Positions 7,825 through 15,846 of a stretch of 64,000 bases of DNA are shown one piece after another (within the stretch, counting starts at the first letter, position 1; every line of letters begins with the position of its first letter). The position numbers and the translations under genes are program-made. Source of the stretch: CAWIUB01 sp963839995 (GTDB taxonomy: Bacteria; Actinomycetota; Actinomycetes; Mycobacteriales; Jatrophihabitantaceae); assembly GCA_963839995.1 (NCBI GenBank), contig CAWIXH010000013.1, forward strand, positions 186,001-250,000, written 5' to 3'. The notes below the pieces were generated by a model. It saw only the letters and a program-made list of their open reading frames with translations. It did no database searches and was not told the origin of the DNA.

Positions 7825-8830
7825 GTTGCCTGGCCCGAGCGGTGTCGTAGGCGGCGCGCACGCGCACCGGCGCCAGGTGGATATAGCCGACCGAGGAGTC
7901 GACATGCGCGTGGCCGAGCAGCGCCTGGATGACCGCAAGATCAAGACCGGCCTCGGCGAGGGCGGTGCCGAAGCTATGCCGCAGTGCGTGCGGGTGCGCG
8001 TCCGGCACGCCGGCCTTGGCCCGGTGGTAGCGGAAGATCGTGCGGAGCCCGGCCGGGGTCAGCCGTTGACCGCGGTGCGGGCCCTTGGCGACGACGAACA
8101 ACGCCGCCTCGTCGGCGTCGGGTCGCTCGGCGAGCAGGTATGTCTGGATCCAACCGGCCACCTCCGCGTCGACCGGCGCCCGCCGTTCCCGGCCGCCCTT
8201 GCCGGCCACGCGCGCCCACCCGGCGCCGATGTCCACGTCAGCGACGTCCAGGGCGAGGACCTCGGCGCTGCGCAGCCCGGAGAACAGCATCAACCCGGCG
8301 ATCGCCTTGTCCCGCCAGGTCCGCACGCTGGCCAGCAACGCGTTGACCTCGGCGTGCTCGAGCCCACGCGGCAGGCGCCGCGACTGTCGGGCCCGCAACG
8401 CCGAGTGGGGCTGCGGGCGGGCCAGGTGCCCCAGCAGCCCGTCGCGCTGCGCCGCGCTGACCCGGCGCGCCGCCGGACCCTTGGGCATCGGGCTGATCGC
8501 GGCCGGGTCGCGCATCATCCGGAAGCCGAACAGCCCGCTCAGTGCGGCCAGTCGCCGGTTCACCGTCGCCGCCGCCAAGCCCTGGCACGAGGCGAGGAAC
8601 CGCAACAACGTGGCGGTGTCCACCTGCTCCAGGCGCAGGTGTTCGTCCTCCAGCCAGCGGCACAGCGCGAGCAGGTCGAACGCGTACGAGCGACGGGTGC
8701 CCGCCGCGTAACGCCGGTCGGCCAGATAGCCCAGATAGTCGTTGACCAGCGCGAGGCCCGCGCTCTGCGGGCCGGACACCACCCAGTCGCCGGCCGCCGC
8801 TTCGACCCGGTACTCGCCCGCAGATGTCAT
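7811..8830 (-). CDS. TnpA-like tyrosine recombinase of the Tn554-like transposon
   Basis: A 339-residue integrase from the ATG at 8830. An N-terminal SAM-like core-binding domain (LVNDYLGYLADRRYAAGTRRSYAFDLLALCRWLE) precedes the catalytic domain. Catalytic residues are visible: Arg in LFSGLRSAEVLALDV, the HxxR in PHALRHSFGTALAEAG, His in IQALLGHAHVDSSVG, and Tyr in GYIHLAPVRV. No strong ribosome binding site precedes the ATG, and an inverted repeat (GAGACAC / GTGTCTC, 8831-8859) directly overlaps its leader. It is the first gene of the three-gene operon and lies next to the right transposon end. Confidence 0.9.
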   Translation of the reverse strand: MTSAGEYRVEAAAGDWVVSGPQSAGLALVNDYLGYLADRRYAAGTRRSYAFDLLALCRWLEDEHLRLEQVDTATLLRFLASCQGLAAATVNRRLAALSGLFGFRMMRDPAAISPMPKGPAARRVSAAQRDGLLGHLARPQPHSALRARQSRRLPRGLEHAEVNALLASVRTWRDKAIAGLMLFSGLRSAEVLALDVADVDIGAGWARVAGKGGRERRAPVDAEVAGWIQTYLLAERPDADEAALFVVAKGPHRGQRLTPAGLRTIFRYHRAKAGVPDAHPHALRHSFGTALAEAGLDLAVIQALLGHAHVDSSVGYIHLAPVRVRAAYDTARARQRAQA

Positions 8831-8859
8831 GAGACACGTATCCCACAAGCAGGTGTCTC
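8831..8859. promoter_or_regulatory. Inverted repeat abutting the tnpA-like start codon
   Basis: GAGACAC at 8831-8837 pairs with GTGTCTC at 8853-8859 across a 15-base spacer and lies immediately upstream of the tnpA-like ATG. It could be an operator, an mRNA hairpin that limits translation, or an internal recombinase site. The repeat is directly visible; its role is inference. Confidence 0.5.
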
Positions 8860-8906
8860 AGTCAGGGAACCACGATGGTATCGGCGCGTCGCATCACCGT
8901 AGTGAA

Positions 8907-8919
8907 CCCGATCAGCCGG
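8907..8919. repeat. Right subterminal inverted repeat of the Tn554-like transposon
   Basis: CCCGATCAGCCGG is the inverted partner of 5542-5554 with one mismatch. It lies about 9 bases inside the junction with the resumed IS1634 transposase frame (GACACCACC at 8928). Confidence 0.75.
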
Positions 8920-8927
8920 TAAAAGGA

Positions 8928-10052
8928 GACACCACCTCCACCTACTGGGAGATCGACGGCGCCGATCAGCTTGCCGACCTCGCCGAGGACATGGTCGAGG
9001 ACGACACGTCGCGCCCGGCCCAGTCGGGCACCCGCACCTGGGGGCACTCCAAGGACCACCGCCCGGACCTGCCGCAGGTGATCATCGCGATGGCGGTCAC
9101 CCGTGACGGCATCCCGGTCAGGTGCTGGACCTTCCCCGGCAACACCGGCGACCAGCCGATCATCCGGAAGATCAAGGACGACCTGGGGGGGTGGAACCTG
9201 CGCCGGCTGGTCTGGGTGGCCGACCGCGGCTTCGCCTCCGCGACCAACCGCGCCTACCTCACCCGCGGCGGCGGACACTACATCCACGCCGAGAAGCTGC
9301 GGCACACCAACACCGAGGCAGCCCAAGCCCTGGCCCGGTCGGGACGCTACAAGCCCGTCGCGGACAACCTGCGCGTGAAGCAGGTCAGCGTCGGCGGCGA
9401 CGGGGCGCGGGCGCAGCGGTTCGTGGTCTGCCACAACCCTGAGGCCGCCGCCCGTGACGGCGAGGTCCGGACCCGGCTCGTCGAGCATCTCGCCGAGTTG
9501 ATCGACGGTTCCGATCAGTGGAGCGCGCGGCGCCGTGACGAGCTGGTCGGCTCGCTCAAGGCCAAGCCCGGGCTACGCCGCTACCTGCGCCGCACCAAGT
9601 CCGGGCTGCTGCGCATCGACCAGGCAGCGGTCGAGCGCGAGGCGCACCTGGACGGCAAGTGGCTGCTGCGCACCTCCGACCAAACCCTGACCCCCGACGA
9701 TCTGGCCGCCGCCTACAAACAGCTGGTCGCCGTCGAGGCCGGCTGGCGGGACATGAAGACCTCGCTGCGGCTGCGCCCGGTGTTCCACTACCGCGAGGAC
9801 CGCATCCGCGCCCACATCCAACTGTGCTGGCTCGCGCTACTGCTGATCCGCGTCATCGAGAACGCCACCGCAGACACCTGGCGCAACACCCGCCACGAAC
9901 TCGACCGGCTGCACCTGGTCACCCTCGCCACCGCCGACGGGCACGCCGCGCAACGCTCCGCCCTCACCACCGAGCAGCAGGCCATCCTCGCCGCGCTCGA
10001 CCTGCCCGAGCCGCCCCGGTTCTTCGACTTCACCATCCCCACCGGCGACTGA
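8928..10052 (+). pseudogene. IS1634-family transposase, 3' part (split by transposon insertion)
   Basis: From 8928 the frame reads DTTSTYWEIDGAD and continues the transposase for about 374 codons. Catalytic core landmarks are the second-Asp region VWVADRGFASATNRAYL and the Glu region in LVAVEAGWRDMKTSLRLRPVFHYREDRIRAH, with the YREK-like stretch VFHYREDRIRAHI typical of IS4-group enzymes. The C-terminus LDLPEPPRFFDFTIPTGD is complete. The half is open and undamaged apart from the insertion, which indicates a recent event. It has no usable start of its own. Confidence 0.88.
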
Positions 10053-10072
10053 CCGCCGCGGAACCGAACAAC

Positions 10073-10090
10073 GGCGTGTAGTAACACGCC
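10073..10090 (+). terminator. Hairpin after the IS1634-like transposase
   Basis: GGCGTGT (10073-10079) and ACACGCC (10084-10090) form a perfect 7-bp stem with a 4-base loop, 20 bases after the transposase stop and inside the IS. There is no U-tract, as is common for actinobacterial terminators. Confidence 0.55.
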
Positions 10091-10147
10091 TTGAGCACCA
10101 CCAACCCCACCCAGCCCAGCAAACACGGGCACCTCAGTGCCTACGCG

Positions 10148-10173
10148 TGCCTACCATCTGCGGAAGTCGGGCC
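10148..10173. repeat. Right terminal inverted repeat of the IS1634-like element
   Basis: This is the inverted partner of 4793-4818 with one mismatch in 26 bases; it ends CGGAAGTCGGGCC and marks the outer right boundary. Confidence 0.88.
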
Positions 10174-10316
10174 TGGCCGAATACCACACCCAGACGAATC
10201 CCGCTCACCGGATCATCCAGCAAACAATTCATCGCCGACCATCACTTACGTATTTGCACGCCACCAACGCAACAGGGCCGGCCTCACCCTCCGCGCTCGT
10301 AGCGCACCGGCTGTAG

Positions 10317-12435
10317 CACTAACGCGGACTTCCGTGCAGCGCTTTTGACCCTTCGTTGATCGGGTTCGCCTTGGCTGGGGCTGGCTGCAGCTCGTGTTGG
10401 AGCTGGGCATTCGCCCGCTCGGCCATGAGAGTCGTCCTCATTCGGAGGGGTATGGATAGCTGCTAGAAATCAGTCATATCGCGGCGACTGCTCACGCTCA
10501 TGACACCTTGCCGGCGAAGAGACGGCCTGTCTCTGCTGGAGAAGAGTCAGTGTGAGCAGCGGAAACAGGCACAACTGCGAAGCCGGCCCGCTGTGGCGCG
10601 CCTTCCGAAGCCTGAGCAGTCAGCATAGTAGAATTGTCATATGGCAGCGAAACCAGCCCCGAGGCGGGGCTGGGAAGCGTTCGCCCGCCCAGCGGGGGTG
10701 AACCAGCGGCGGTATGAGGCGGTCCGCGCCTACGTCTACGAAGGCGCCGCCCTCGGCGAGGCGGCGGGCCGGTTCGGGTACTCCCCGTCGGCGCTGGCGT
10801 CGCTGGTCCGCGATTTCCGGGCCGGCAAGCTTGCCCTGTTCGCCGATCCGGGCAGGCCCGGCCGCAAGAGCGCGCCGAAGAAGGACGCCGCCCGCGGCCG
10901 GGTCATCGAACTGCGCCGCCAGGGCTTGTCGGTCTATGAGATCAGCGCCCGGCTTCAGGCCGAGGGCAGGCCGCTGAACCGCACCGGGGTCGGGCAGATC
11001 CTGGCCGAGGAAGGGTTCGGGCGGCTGCTGCGCGACCCCGAGCCCGAGGCCAGTATCAGCCCGGCCACCACCGGGCGAGACACCCGGCTGCCCCGCGCCA
11101 GGGTCATCGACTTCGCGTCGTTGCCCGCCAGCGCCTCAACCAGGCTCGCCGGGCTGCTGCTGACCGTGCCGGACCTGGTCGCCCTGGACCTGCCCGCCCT
11201 GGCCCGCGCGGCCGGCTACCCCGGCACAAGAGTTATCCCCGCGGCATCGTGGCTGCTGAGCCTGCTCGCGCTCAAGCTGACCGCCACCCGGCGGGTCTCC
11301 CACGTCGATGACCTGCTCGACGACCCGGCCAGCGCGCTGTTCGCCGGGTTGGCGATCCTGCCGAAGAAGTCCGCGCTCACCGACTACTCCTACCGGCTGT
11401 CCCACGACCACCAGCGGAAGTTCCTGGCCGCCCTCGACCAGCAGATGATCGGCAAGGGCCTGGCCACCGGCTCAGAAGCGATCTTCGACCTGGACTTCCA
11501 CGCCGTCATGCACTGGGGTCACGACCCGGCATTGGAGAAGCACTACGTGCCCACCCGGTCCCAGCGCGCCCGCTCCGTCCTCACCTTCTTCGCCCAGGAC
11601 ACCGGCACCCACAACCTGGTCTACGCCAACGCCGACATCTCCAAGGCCACCCAGCACCGGGAGGTCATCGCGTTCTGCGACCACTGGAAAGCCGTATCCG
11701 GCAGCGACCCGGCGATGCTGGTCATGGACCAGAAGGTCACCAACCAGAAGATCCTCGGTGAACTCGACGCCCGCGGCATCAAGTTCCTCACCCTGCGCAT
11801 GCGATCCCCGGCCCTGATCGGCCACATCAACAGCCTGACCAGCAAGGACTACAAGACCATCGCCCTGGACCGGCCCGGCCCGCACAACCACCCCCGCGTG
11901 CACGAGGACAAGGCCACGCGCCTGACAAGCTATCCCGGCACCGTCCGCCAGCTCATCGTCACCGGCCTGGGACGCGAGCAGCCCACCGTCATCATCACCA
12001 ACGAACAGCAGGCCACCCTCAGAAACCTGATCAGCCAGTACGCCCGCCGCATGACGATCGAGCAGCGGCTCGCCGAGATCATCCGCTCCTTCTGCGCCGA
12101 CGCCCTCTCCTCAACCGTGAACCTCAACGTCGACCTCGACATCACACTCTGCGTCCTGGCCCAAGCCCTGCTCGCCGCGTTCCGGACCCGCCTCGGCCCC
12201 GGCTACGCCACCGCCACCCCCGACACCCTCCAGCGGCGCTTCCTCGACAGCCCCGGCACCATCACCATCACCAGCGACCAGGTCACCGTGCGGATCGACC
12301 GACGCGCCTACTCACCCGTCCTGCGCCAAGCCAGCCTCCCGCCCGACACCACCATCCCCTGGTGGCACGGCCACCGCCTGCACTTCGAGTTCAGCTAACC
12401 CAGGGCCGAAGAAGCTGCGTGGAAATCGGCGCTAA
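10317..12435 (+). mobile_element. 2.1-kb DDE insertion sequence, copy 1
   Basis: The segment is repeated almost base for base at 34608-36727. The shared block starts CACTAACGCGGACTTCC and ends GGAAATCGGCGCTAA. The ends form imperfect inverted repeats: the left reads TAACGCGGACTTCCGTGCAGC and the complement of the right reads TAGCGCCGATTTCCACGCAGC, 16 of 21 matching. One long transposase gene occupies the middle. The 5' leader of about 320 bases is non-coding. Against copy 2 I saw only three base differences in parts I compared by eye (one single-base length difference near 10561 and two silent changes near 11230 and 11280). No target duplication is evident. Confidence 0.85.
10641..12398 (+). 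CDS. IS transposase (DDE type, family not assigned), copy 1
   Basis: A 585-residue protein. The N-terminal 130 residues hold two helix-turn-helix-like segments (ALGEAAGRFGYSPSALASLVRDF and IELRRQGLSVYEISARLQ). The rest resembles a DDE transposase core: AIFDLDFHAVMHWGHDPALEKHYVPTRSQ with candidate first Asp, DPAMLVMDQKVTNQKILGEL with candidate second Asp, and a C-terminal helical YARRMTIEQRLAEIIRSF with the candidate Glu. This architecture recalls IS4-superfamily transposases, but I cannot name the IS family with certainty. The protein is identical to that of copy 2, so both are presumably functional. The ATG at 10641 has no strong Shine-Dalgarno sequence. Confidence 0.85.
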   Translation: MAAKPAPRRGWEAFARPAGVNQRRYEAVRAYVYEGAALGEAAGRFGYSPSALASLVRDFRAGKLALFADPGRPGRKSAPKKDAARGRVIELRRQGLSVYEISARLQAEGRPLNRTGVGQILAEEGFGRLLRDPEPEASISPATTGRDTRLPRARVIDFASLPASASTRLAGLLLTVPDLVALDLPALARAAGYPGTRVIPAASWLLSLLALKLTATRRVSHVDDLLDDPASALFAGLAILPKKSALTDYSYRLSHDHQRKFLAALDQQMIGKGLATGSEAIFDLDFHAVMHWGHDPALEKHYVPTRSQRARSVLTFFAQDTGTHNLVYANADISKATQHREVIAFCDHWKAVSGSDPAMLVMDQKVTNQKILGELDARGIKFLTLRMRSPALIGHINSLTSKDYKTIALDRPGPHNHPRVHEDKATRLTSYPGTVRQLIVTGLGREQPTVIITNEQQATLRNLISQYARRMTIEQRLAEIIRSFCADALSSTVNLNVDLDITLCVLAQALLAAFRTRLGPGYATATPDTLQRRFLDSPGTITITSDQVTVRIDRRAYSPVLRQASLPPDTTIPWWHGHRLHFEFS

Positions 12436-12596
12436 CGGGGCTTCGCCCCAGCCCGACGAGTCATGTCGGCGTGCTCGCGTTGGGTGGGCGGCTCCGGCCG
12501 GTCGGGTGAGACCGTGACCGGCTGGGCCGATCCGGTGTATGAACCGCGCGTAGCGGTTGGTTGGCCTGCTGGCCGCCTGATCGACCGGAGCCTGTG

Positions 12597-14203
12597 ATGA
12601 CGGTAGCGCGCAGCGTCGCCGATGTGCTTGCTGGTCATGTGCGGTTCGAGGTGGAGTGCATCGACCGGATGTACTGCAACGTCTACGTGCCGCAGTTGCA
12701 GCATGCGGGAGGGCTGCTGGGCTACGTGCAACGCCAGCTCGGGTTACCGGTGGCCTCTACCGCACCGCTAGCCAAGATCACCGATCGGTTCGCTCGCGAG
12801 ATGCACCGCTTCGCCGCCACCCGGGCGATCCCGTGGGTGGACTTCGTCAAGGGCCAACGCAAGGACGACGTGATGCACGAGCAGCTGGCCGTCTTCACCG
12901 CCGAGGAGGGCGTGGTGTTCATCGGCCGGGCGCAGGAGAAGACCAAGCTGTTCCGCACCGAGAAGCGCCGCGACGCTCAGGGCAAGTCCTATCCGTGGAT
13001 CGTGGCGAGCACCGGGGTGATCAACCAGTTCTACGTCTACTGCGTCGATGCTGATTTCGGCCCGTTCTTCATCAAGTTCTGCCCCTGTTTCCCCTACAAC
13101 GCGAAGTTGTGCATCAACGGCAACCATTGGGCACAGCGGCAAGCTGCGAAGGCCGGGATCGGGTTCACCGCGCTGGACAACGGCTTCGCCACGGTCGACG
13201 ATCCGGCCGCGCTGCAGGCGATCTGCGACCGACTGGGCCCGGAACAGATCGATGCGCTGCTACGCAAGTGGCTGGCGATCTTGCCGCACCCGTTCACCGC
13301 CGCGGACCGTGCCGCCGGCTACCGCTACGACATCTCGATCCTGCAGGCGGAGTTCTCGCTGACCCAGATGCTCGACTGCCCGGTGTCCGGGCGGGTCTTC
13401 TTCGAACACGTCATCCGCGACAACCTCGACGCCGGCCGCCCCGACCAGGTCAGCCTGGTCTTCGACCGGCGACTGATGCGCCGCGGACCACGCTCAACCC
13501 CAGGGCGGTTCCGCACCCGCGTAATCACCGACGGCGTCACCCCGAGCCTGCACGTGGACTACAAGCACGCCACGATCAAGCAGTACCACAAGGAAGGGAG
13601 AGCCTTACGGACCGAGACCACCATCAACGACACCCGCGACTTCCAGATCGGCAACGGCTGACCAACCTGCCCGCCCTGCGGGAGGTCGGCTTCTCCGCCA
13701 ACCGGCGCCTGCTGCGCCTCCAACGACTCAGCCACGACCCGATCACCGGAGCCGACGCGCTCGCCGCCGTCACCGGACCTGCCCTCACCGACGGCGGCAC
13801 CCGCATTCCCGGCCTACGCCTGGGCTGTGCGCGCAGCCACGCTTTACTCACCGCACTACTGATCTTCCGGCTACTGCCCCGCGGCTTCACCAACCGCCAG
13901 CTACGCGACCACGTCGCCCAACTACGTGGACTCCCAGACCTCAGCGCCGGGCAGATGAGCTACGACCTACGCCGACTGCGCAGCCACGGCCTCATCGAAC
14001 GCCTTCCCCGGACTCATCGATACCGCGTCACCGACCCCGGGCTGCACACCGCAATGTTCCTCACCCGCGTGCACGACCGCGTTCTGCCCACCGGACTCGC
14101 CCACCTCGCGATCACCACGACACCCGGCAAACTGCGCCGCACCGCCACCGCCTACCAGATCGCCATCGACGACCTCACCCGGGAGGCAGGGCTCGCAGCT
14201 TGA
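12597..14203 (+). pseudogene. Large conserved actinobacterial protein of unknown function, broken by one frameshift
   Basis: From the ATG at 12597 (MTVARSVADVLAGHVRFEVE) the frame reads through CIDRMYCNVYVPQLQ, VDFVKGQRKDDVMHEQLA, GRAQEKTKLFRTEKRRD, FGPFFIKFCPCFPYNAKLCINGNHWAQRQ, and ends at a TGA near 13661 after TTINDTRDFQIGNG. In the next frame the expected continuation follows at once: LTNLPALREVGFSANRRLL, SHDPITGADAL, YDLRRLRSHGLIERLPRTHRYRV, to the stop at 14203. I recognise this as a widespread family of about 500 residues, often near mobile elements, whose function is not established. The winged-helix-like C-terminus suggests DNA binding. A single lost or gained base near 13660 separates the halves. 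Confidence 0.75.
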
Positions 14204-14252
14204 CCCAGAAAACCGAAACTTGACTCGATCACTCCGACTTCGTCGGACTTAG

Positions 14253-15846
14253 CCCCTAGCGGCAATGCCGAGGAGTTAAGGGCTGGGCGCCTGTGTCAAG
14301 GATCGCCGACGGCGTGTTGCCGGCGGCTGGTGGTCGTGGCCGATCACGGTGGTGATCTTGGTGACTTGCAGGCTGGTGGTGGGTTTGCCGGGCGGGTGCT
14401 TGTTCCAGCGCGAGAGCGGGGATTTGACCCTGCGGGCGCAGACGCGGGGCCGGCGCGGCCGGCGCAGGTTGGCCAGCACGGCGCGGCCGATCTGGCCGGT
14501 CAGGTCGGTTGCGCCGGTGAGGATGTTGCGGGCGCCGGTGACCAGGTCCGCGGCGGTCTGCACGGCGATCTGGTAGCTGGCCCGGTCGGGGTCGATGCCG
14601 CCGATGGTGGCCACGGCGTCGGTGATGGCGATGCGCAGCGCCTGGTAGACGGTAAGCAGGGCCCACATCTCCTGCTGCAGGCCGGCCGGGTCGGCCGAAC
14701 GCAGCACCCGACCGTGTAGCAGGGTGTGCCGCAGGGCGAGGTAGGTGATTTCGTGTTCCCACCGCTCGTGGTAGAGCCCGATCAGCGCCTCGGCGGGCCA
14801 GGCGCGGTGATCGAGCAGGGTGGTGGCGATCCGGTAGCTGTCGCCGTAGCGGGTGCCGTCGTGGCAGGTGAGGCTCACCTCGGCGGTGATGATCCGCACC
14901 TGCACACCGCCGATCATCGACAGGTACGACCCGTCCGGGAAGCGCTTGAGAACCGGCGGGCAGCGGGTGGACCGCAGCCGGACCAGCAACGCCGCCCCGG
15001 TGGCGTGCACCTCGCGCAGGAACTCGGCGGCGTCAAAGCCGCGGTCCATCAACACCAGCATCGTCTGGTCCAGGTGGTGCAGCAGCTGACGGGCCCAGGC
15101 CAGTTCGCCCTCGCCCGGCGTGCCGAAGCTCGCGCCGAGTAGCGCGCGGGTGCCGGTCTCGCACAGGGTCATCAGCTGGATCACCGGGTAGCCGGTCTGC
15201 CCGAGGGCGGCGTTCAGCTTGCCCAGCCAGCCCCGGTTCCCGGCGGTGTCTGGAACCTTGATCGAGCGGCATCCATCGAAGGCCACCGTCCGGTACCGGC
15301 CGAACATCACCCCCGGCGTGGACGGGCGACCCAGCGGGCCAGCCAGCACCTCGAACAACGCCCGGAACGGGCCCGGCCCCAGCCGGCGACGCAGGTCCCG
15401 CAGCGCCCGCGACGAGGGCACCGCCAGACCCAGCCCGTCCAGGGCCGCGGTCAGCTTCGCCCACACCCCCAGGTACCCGGCGCCGGGGAACAAGCACAGC
15501 GCCAGCACGAAGTAAACCCCGACCCGCGAGGGCAGCAGCCGCAGCCGCCGCTGCCCGGCGCGGTGATCGGCCACCACCGCATCGACCAACTCGAACGGCA
15601 CGACCCGGGTCAGCTCACCCAGGTGCCCGGGCGCGAACACCCCCGCCGCCACCGTAATCGTGCTGGTGATGGCCGCGACGGCAGAACCAATGGCAGACTG
15701 GGCGCGCAACGGAGGTCCTCACAGACGGTGATCTTGGTCGATTCCGTCCTACCGGGCCTCCGTTCACTCTCCCGGCCACGACACACCCTCAACCAGTACT
15801 TGACCCCTCCGGCGCAGCCTTAACTCCCCGGCATTGCCTCTAGCGG
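14253..15846 (-). mobile_element. IS4-like insertion sequence
   Basis: Terminal inverted repeats of about 28 bases lie at 14253-14281 (CCCCTAGCGGCAATGCC start) and 15818-15846 (complement starts CCGCTAGAGGCAATGCC), with three mismatches. The inner parts match exactly over GAGTTAAGG. A single transposase gene fills the element in the leftward direction, and its stop codon lies inside the left repeat. The right end overlaps the last codons of the leftward GH13 gene. No target duplication of 8-12 bp is recognisable. Confidence 0.85.
14276..15709 (-). CDS. IS4-family transposase
   Basis: A 477-residue protein starting at a TTG (15709) preceded by GAGGACC. The N-terminal LPSRVGVYFVLALCLFPGAGYLGVWAKL is the IS4 N-terminal domain. 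Catalytic region: Asp in YRTVAFDGCRSIKVPDT, Asp in MLVLMDRGFDAAEFLRE, and the Glu within IGLYHERWEHEITYLALRHTLLHGRVLRS, where the Y-x2-R-W-x2-E pattern matches the IS4 YREK signature. It catalyses cut-and-paste transposition. The C-terminal tail after RRPRRPRVCARRVK is basic and of low complexity. The gene is intact. Confidence 0.9.
   Translation of the reverse strand: MRAQSAIGSAVAAITSTITVAAGVFAPGHLGELTRVVPFELVDAVVADHRAGQRRLRLLPSRVGVYFVLALCLFPGAGYLGVWAKLTAALDGLGLAVPSSRALRDLRRRLGPGPFRALFEVLAGPLGRPSTPGVMFGRYRTVAFDGCRSIKVPDTAGNRGWLGKLNAALGQTGYPVIQLMTLCETGTRALLGASFGTPGEGELAWARQLLHHLDQTMLVLMDRGFDAAEFLREVHATGAALLVRLRSTRCPPVLKRFPDGSYLSMIGGVQVRIITAEVSLTCHDGTRYGDSYRIATTLLDHRAWPAEALIGLYHERWEHEITYLALRHTLLHGRVLRSADPAGLQQEMWALLTVYQALRIAITDAVATIGGIDPDRASYQIAVQTAADLVTGARNILTGATDLTGQIGRAVLANLRRPRRPRVCARRVKSPLSRWNKHPPGKPTTSLQVTKITTVIGHDHQPPATRRRRSLTQAPSP

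Larger units (their letters stand above)
5538..8929 (-). mobile_element. Tn554-like transposon with three recombinase-type genes (tnpA-tnpB-tnpC order)
   Basis: A 3.4-kb insert breaks the IS1634 transposase at its first catalytic Asp codon. It carries only three genes, all leftward: a 340-residue tyrosine recombinase, a roughly 650-residue tyrosine recombinase with a C-terminal Cys cluster, and a 108-residue DUF6262-like protein. This is the gene set, order and size pattern of Tn554 (TnpA about 361, TnpB about 630, TnpC about 125 residues). Near both ends lie inverted repeats, CCGGCTAATCGGG (5542-5554) and CCCGATCAGCCGG (8907-8919), with one mismatch. No resistance or other cargo gene is present. 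The exact ends are uncertain by a few bases because this family recombines within a short core. Confidence 0.85.
4793..10173 (+). mobile_element. IS1634-like insertion sequence, interrupted by a nested Tn554-like transposon
   Basis: Terminal inverted repeats of 26 bases with a single mismatch lie at 4793-4818 (GGCCCGACTTCCGCAG start) and 10148-10173 (complement of the same). Between them is one IS1634/IS4-type transposase gene split in two (4945-5538 and 8928-10052) by a 3.4-kb element. Without the insert the IS would be about 2.0 kb with a 571-residue transposase, usual for the family. I found no clear target-site duplication outside the repeats. The left end lies 58 bases upstream of the oxidoreductase start and may alter its promoter. 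Confidence 0.85.

Noticed and set aside
7459..8902. Plus-strand open frames over the two recombinase genes
   Set aside because: They run antisense to well-defined catalytic motifs and show only Arg/Pro/Gly-rich noise.
10317..12435. Target-site duplication for IS copy 1
   Set aside because: Flanks (…GCTGTAG on the left, CGGGGCTT on the right) share no repeat; the same is true for copy 2, so none is annotated.
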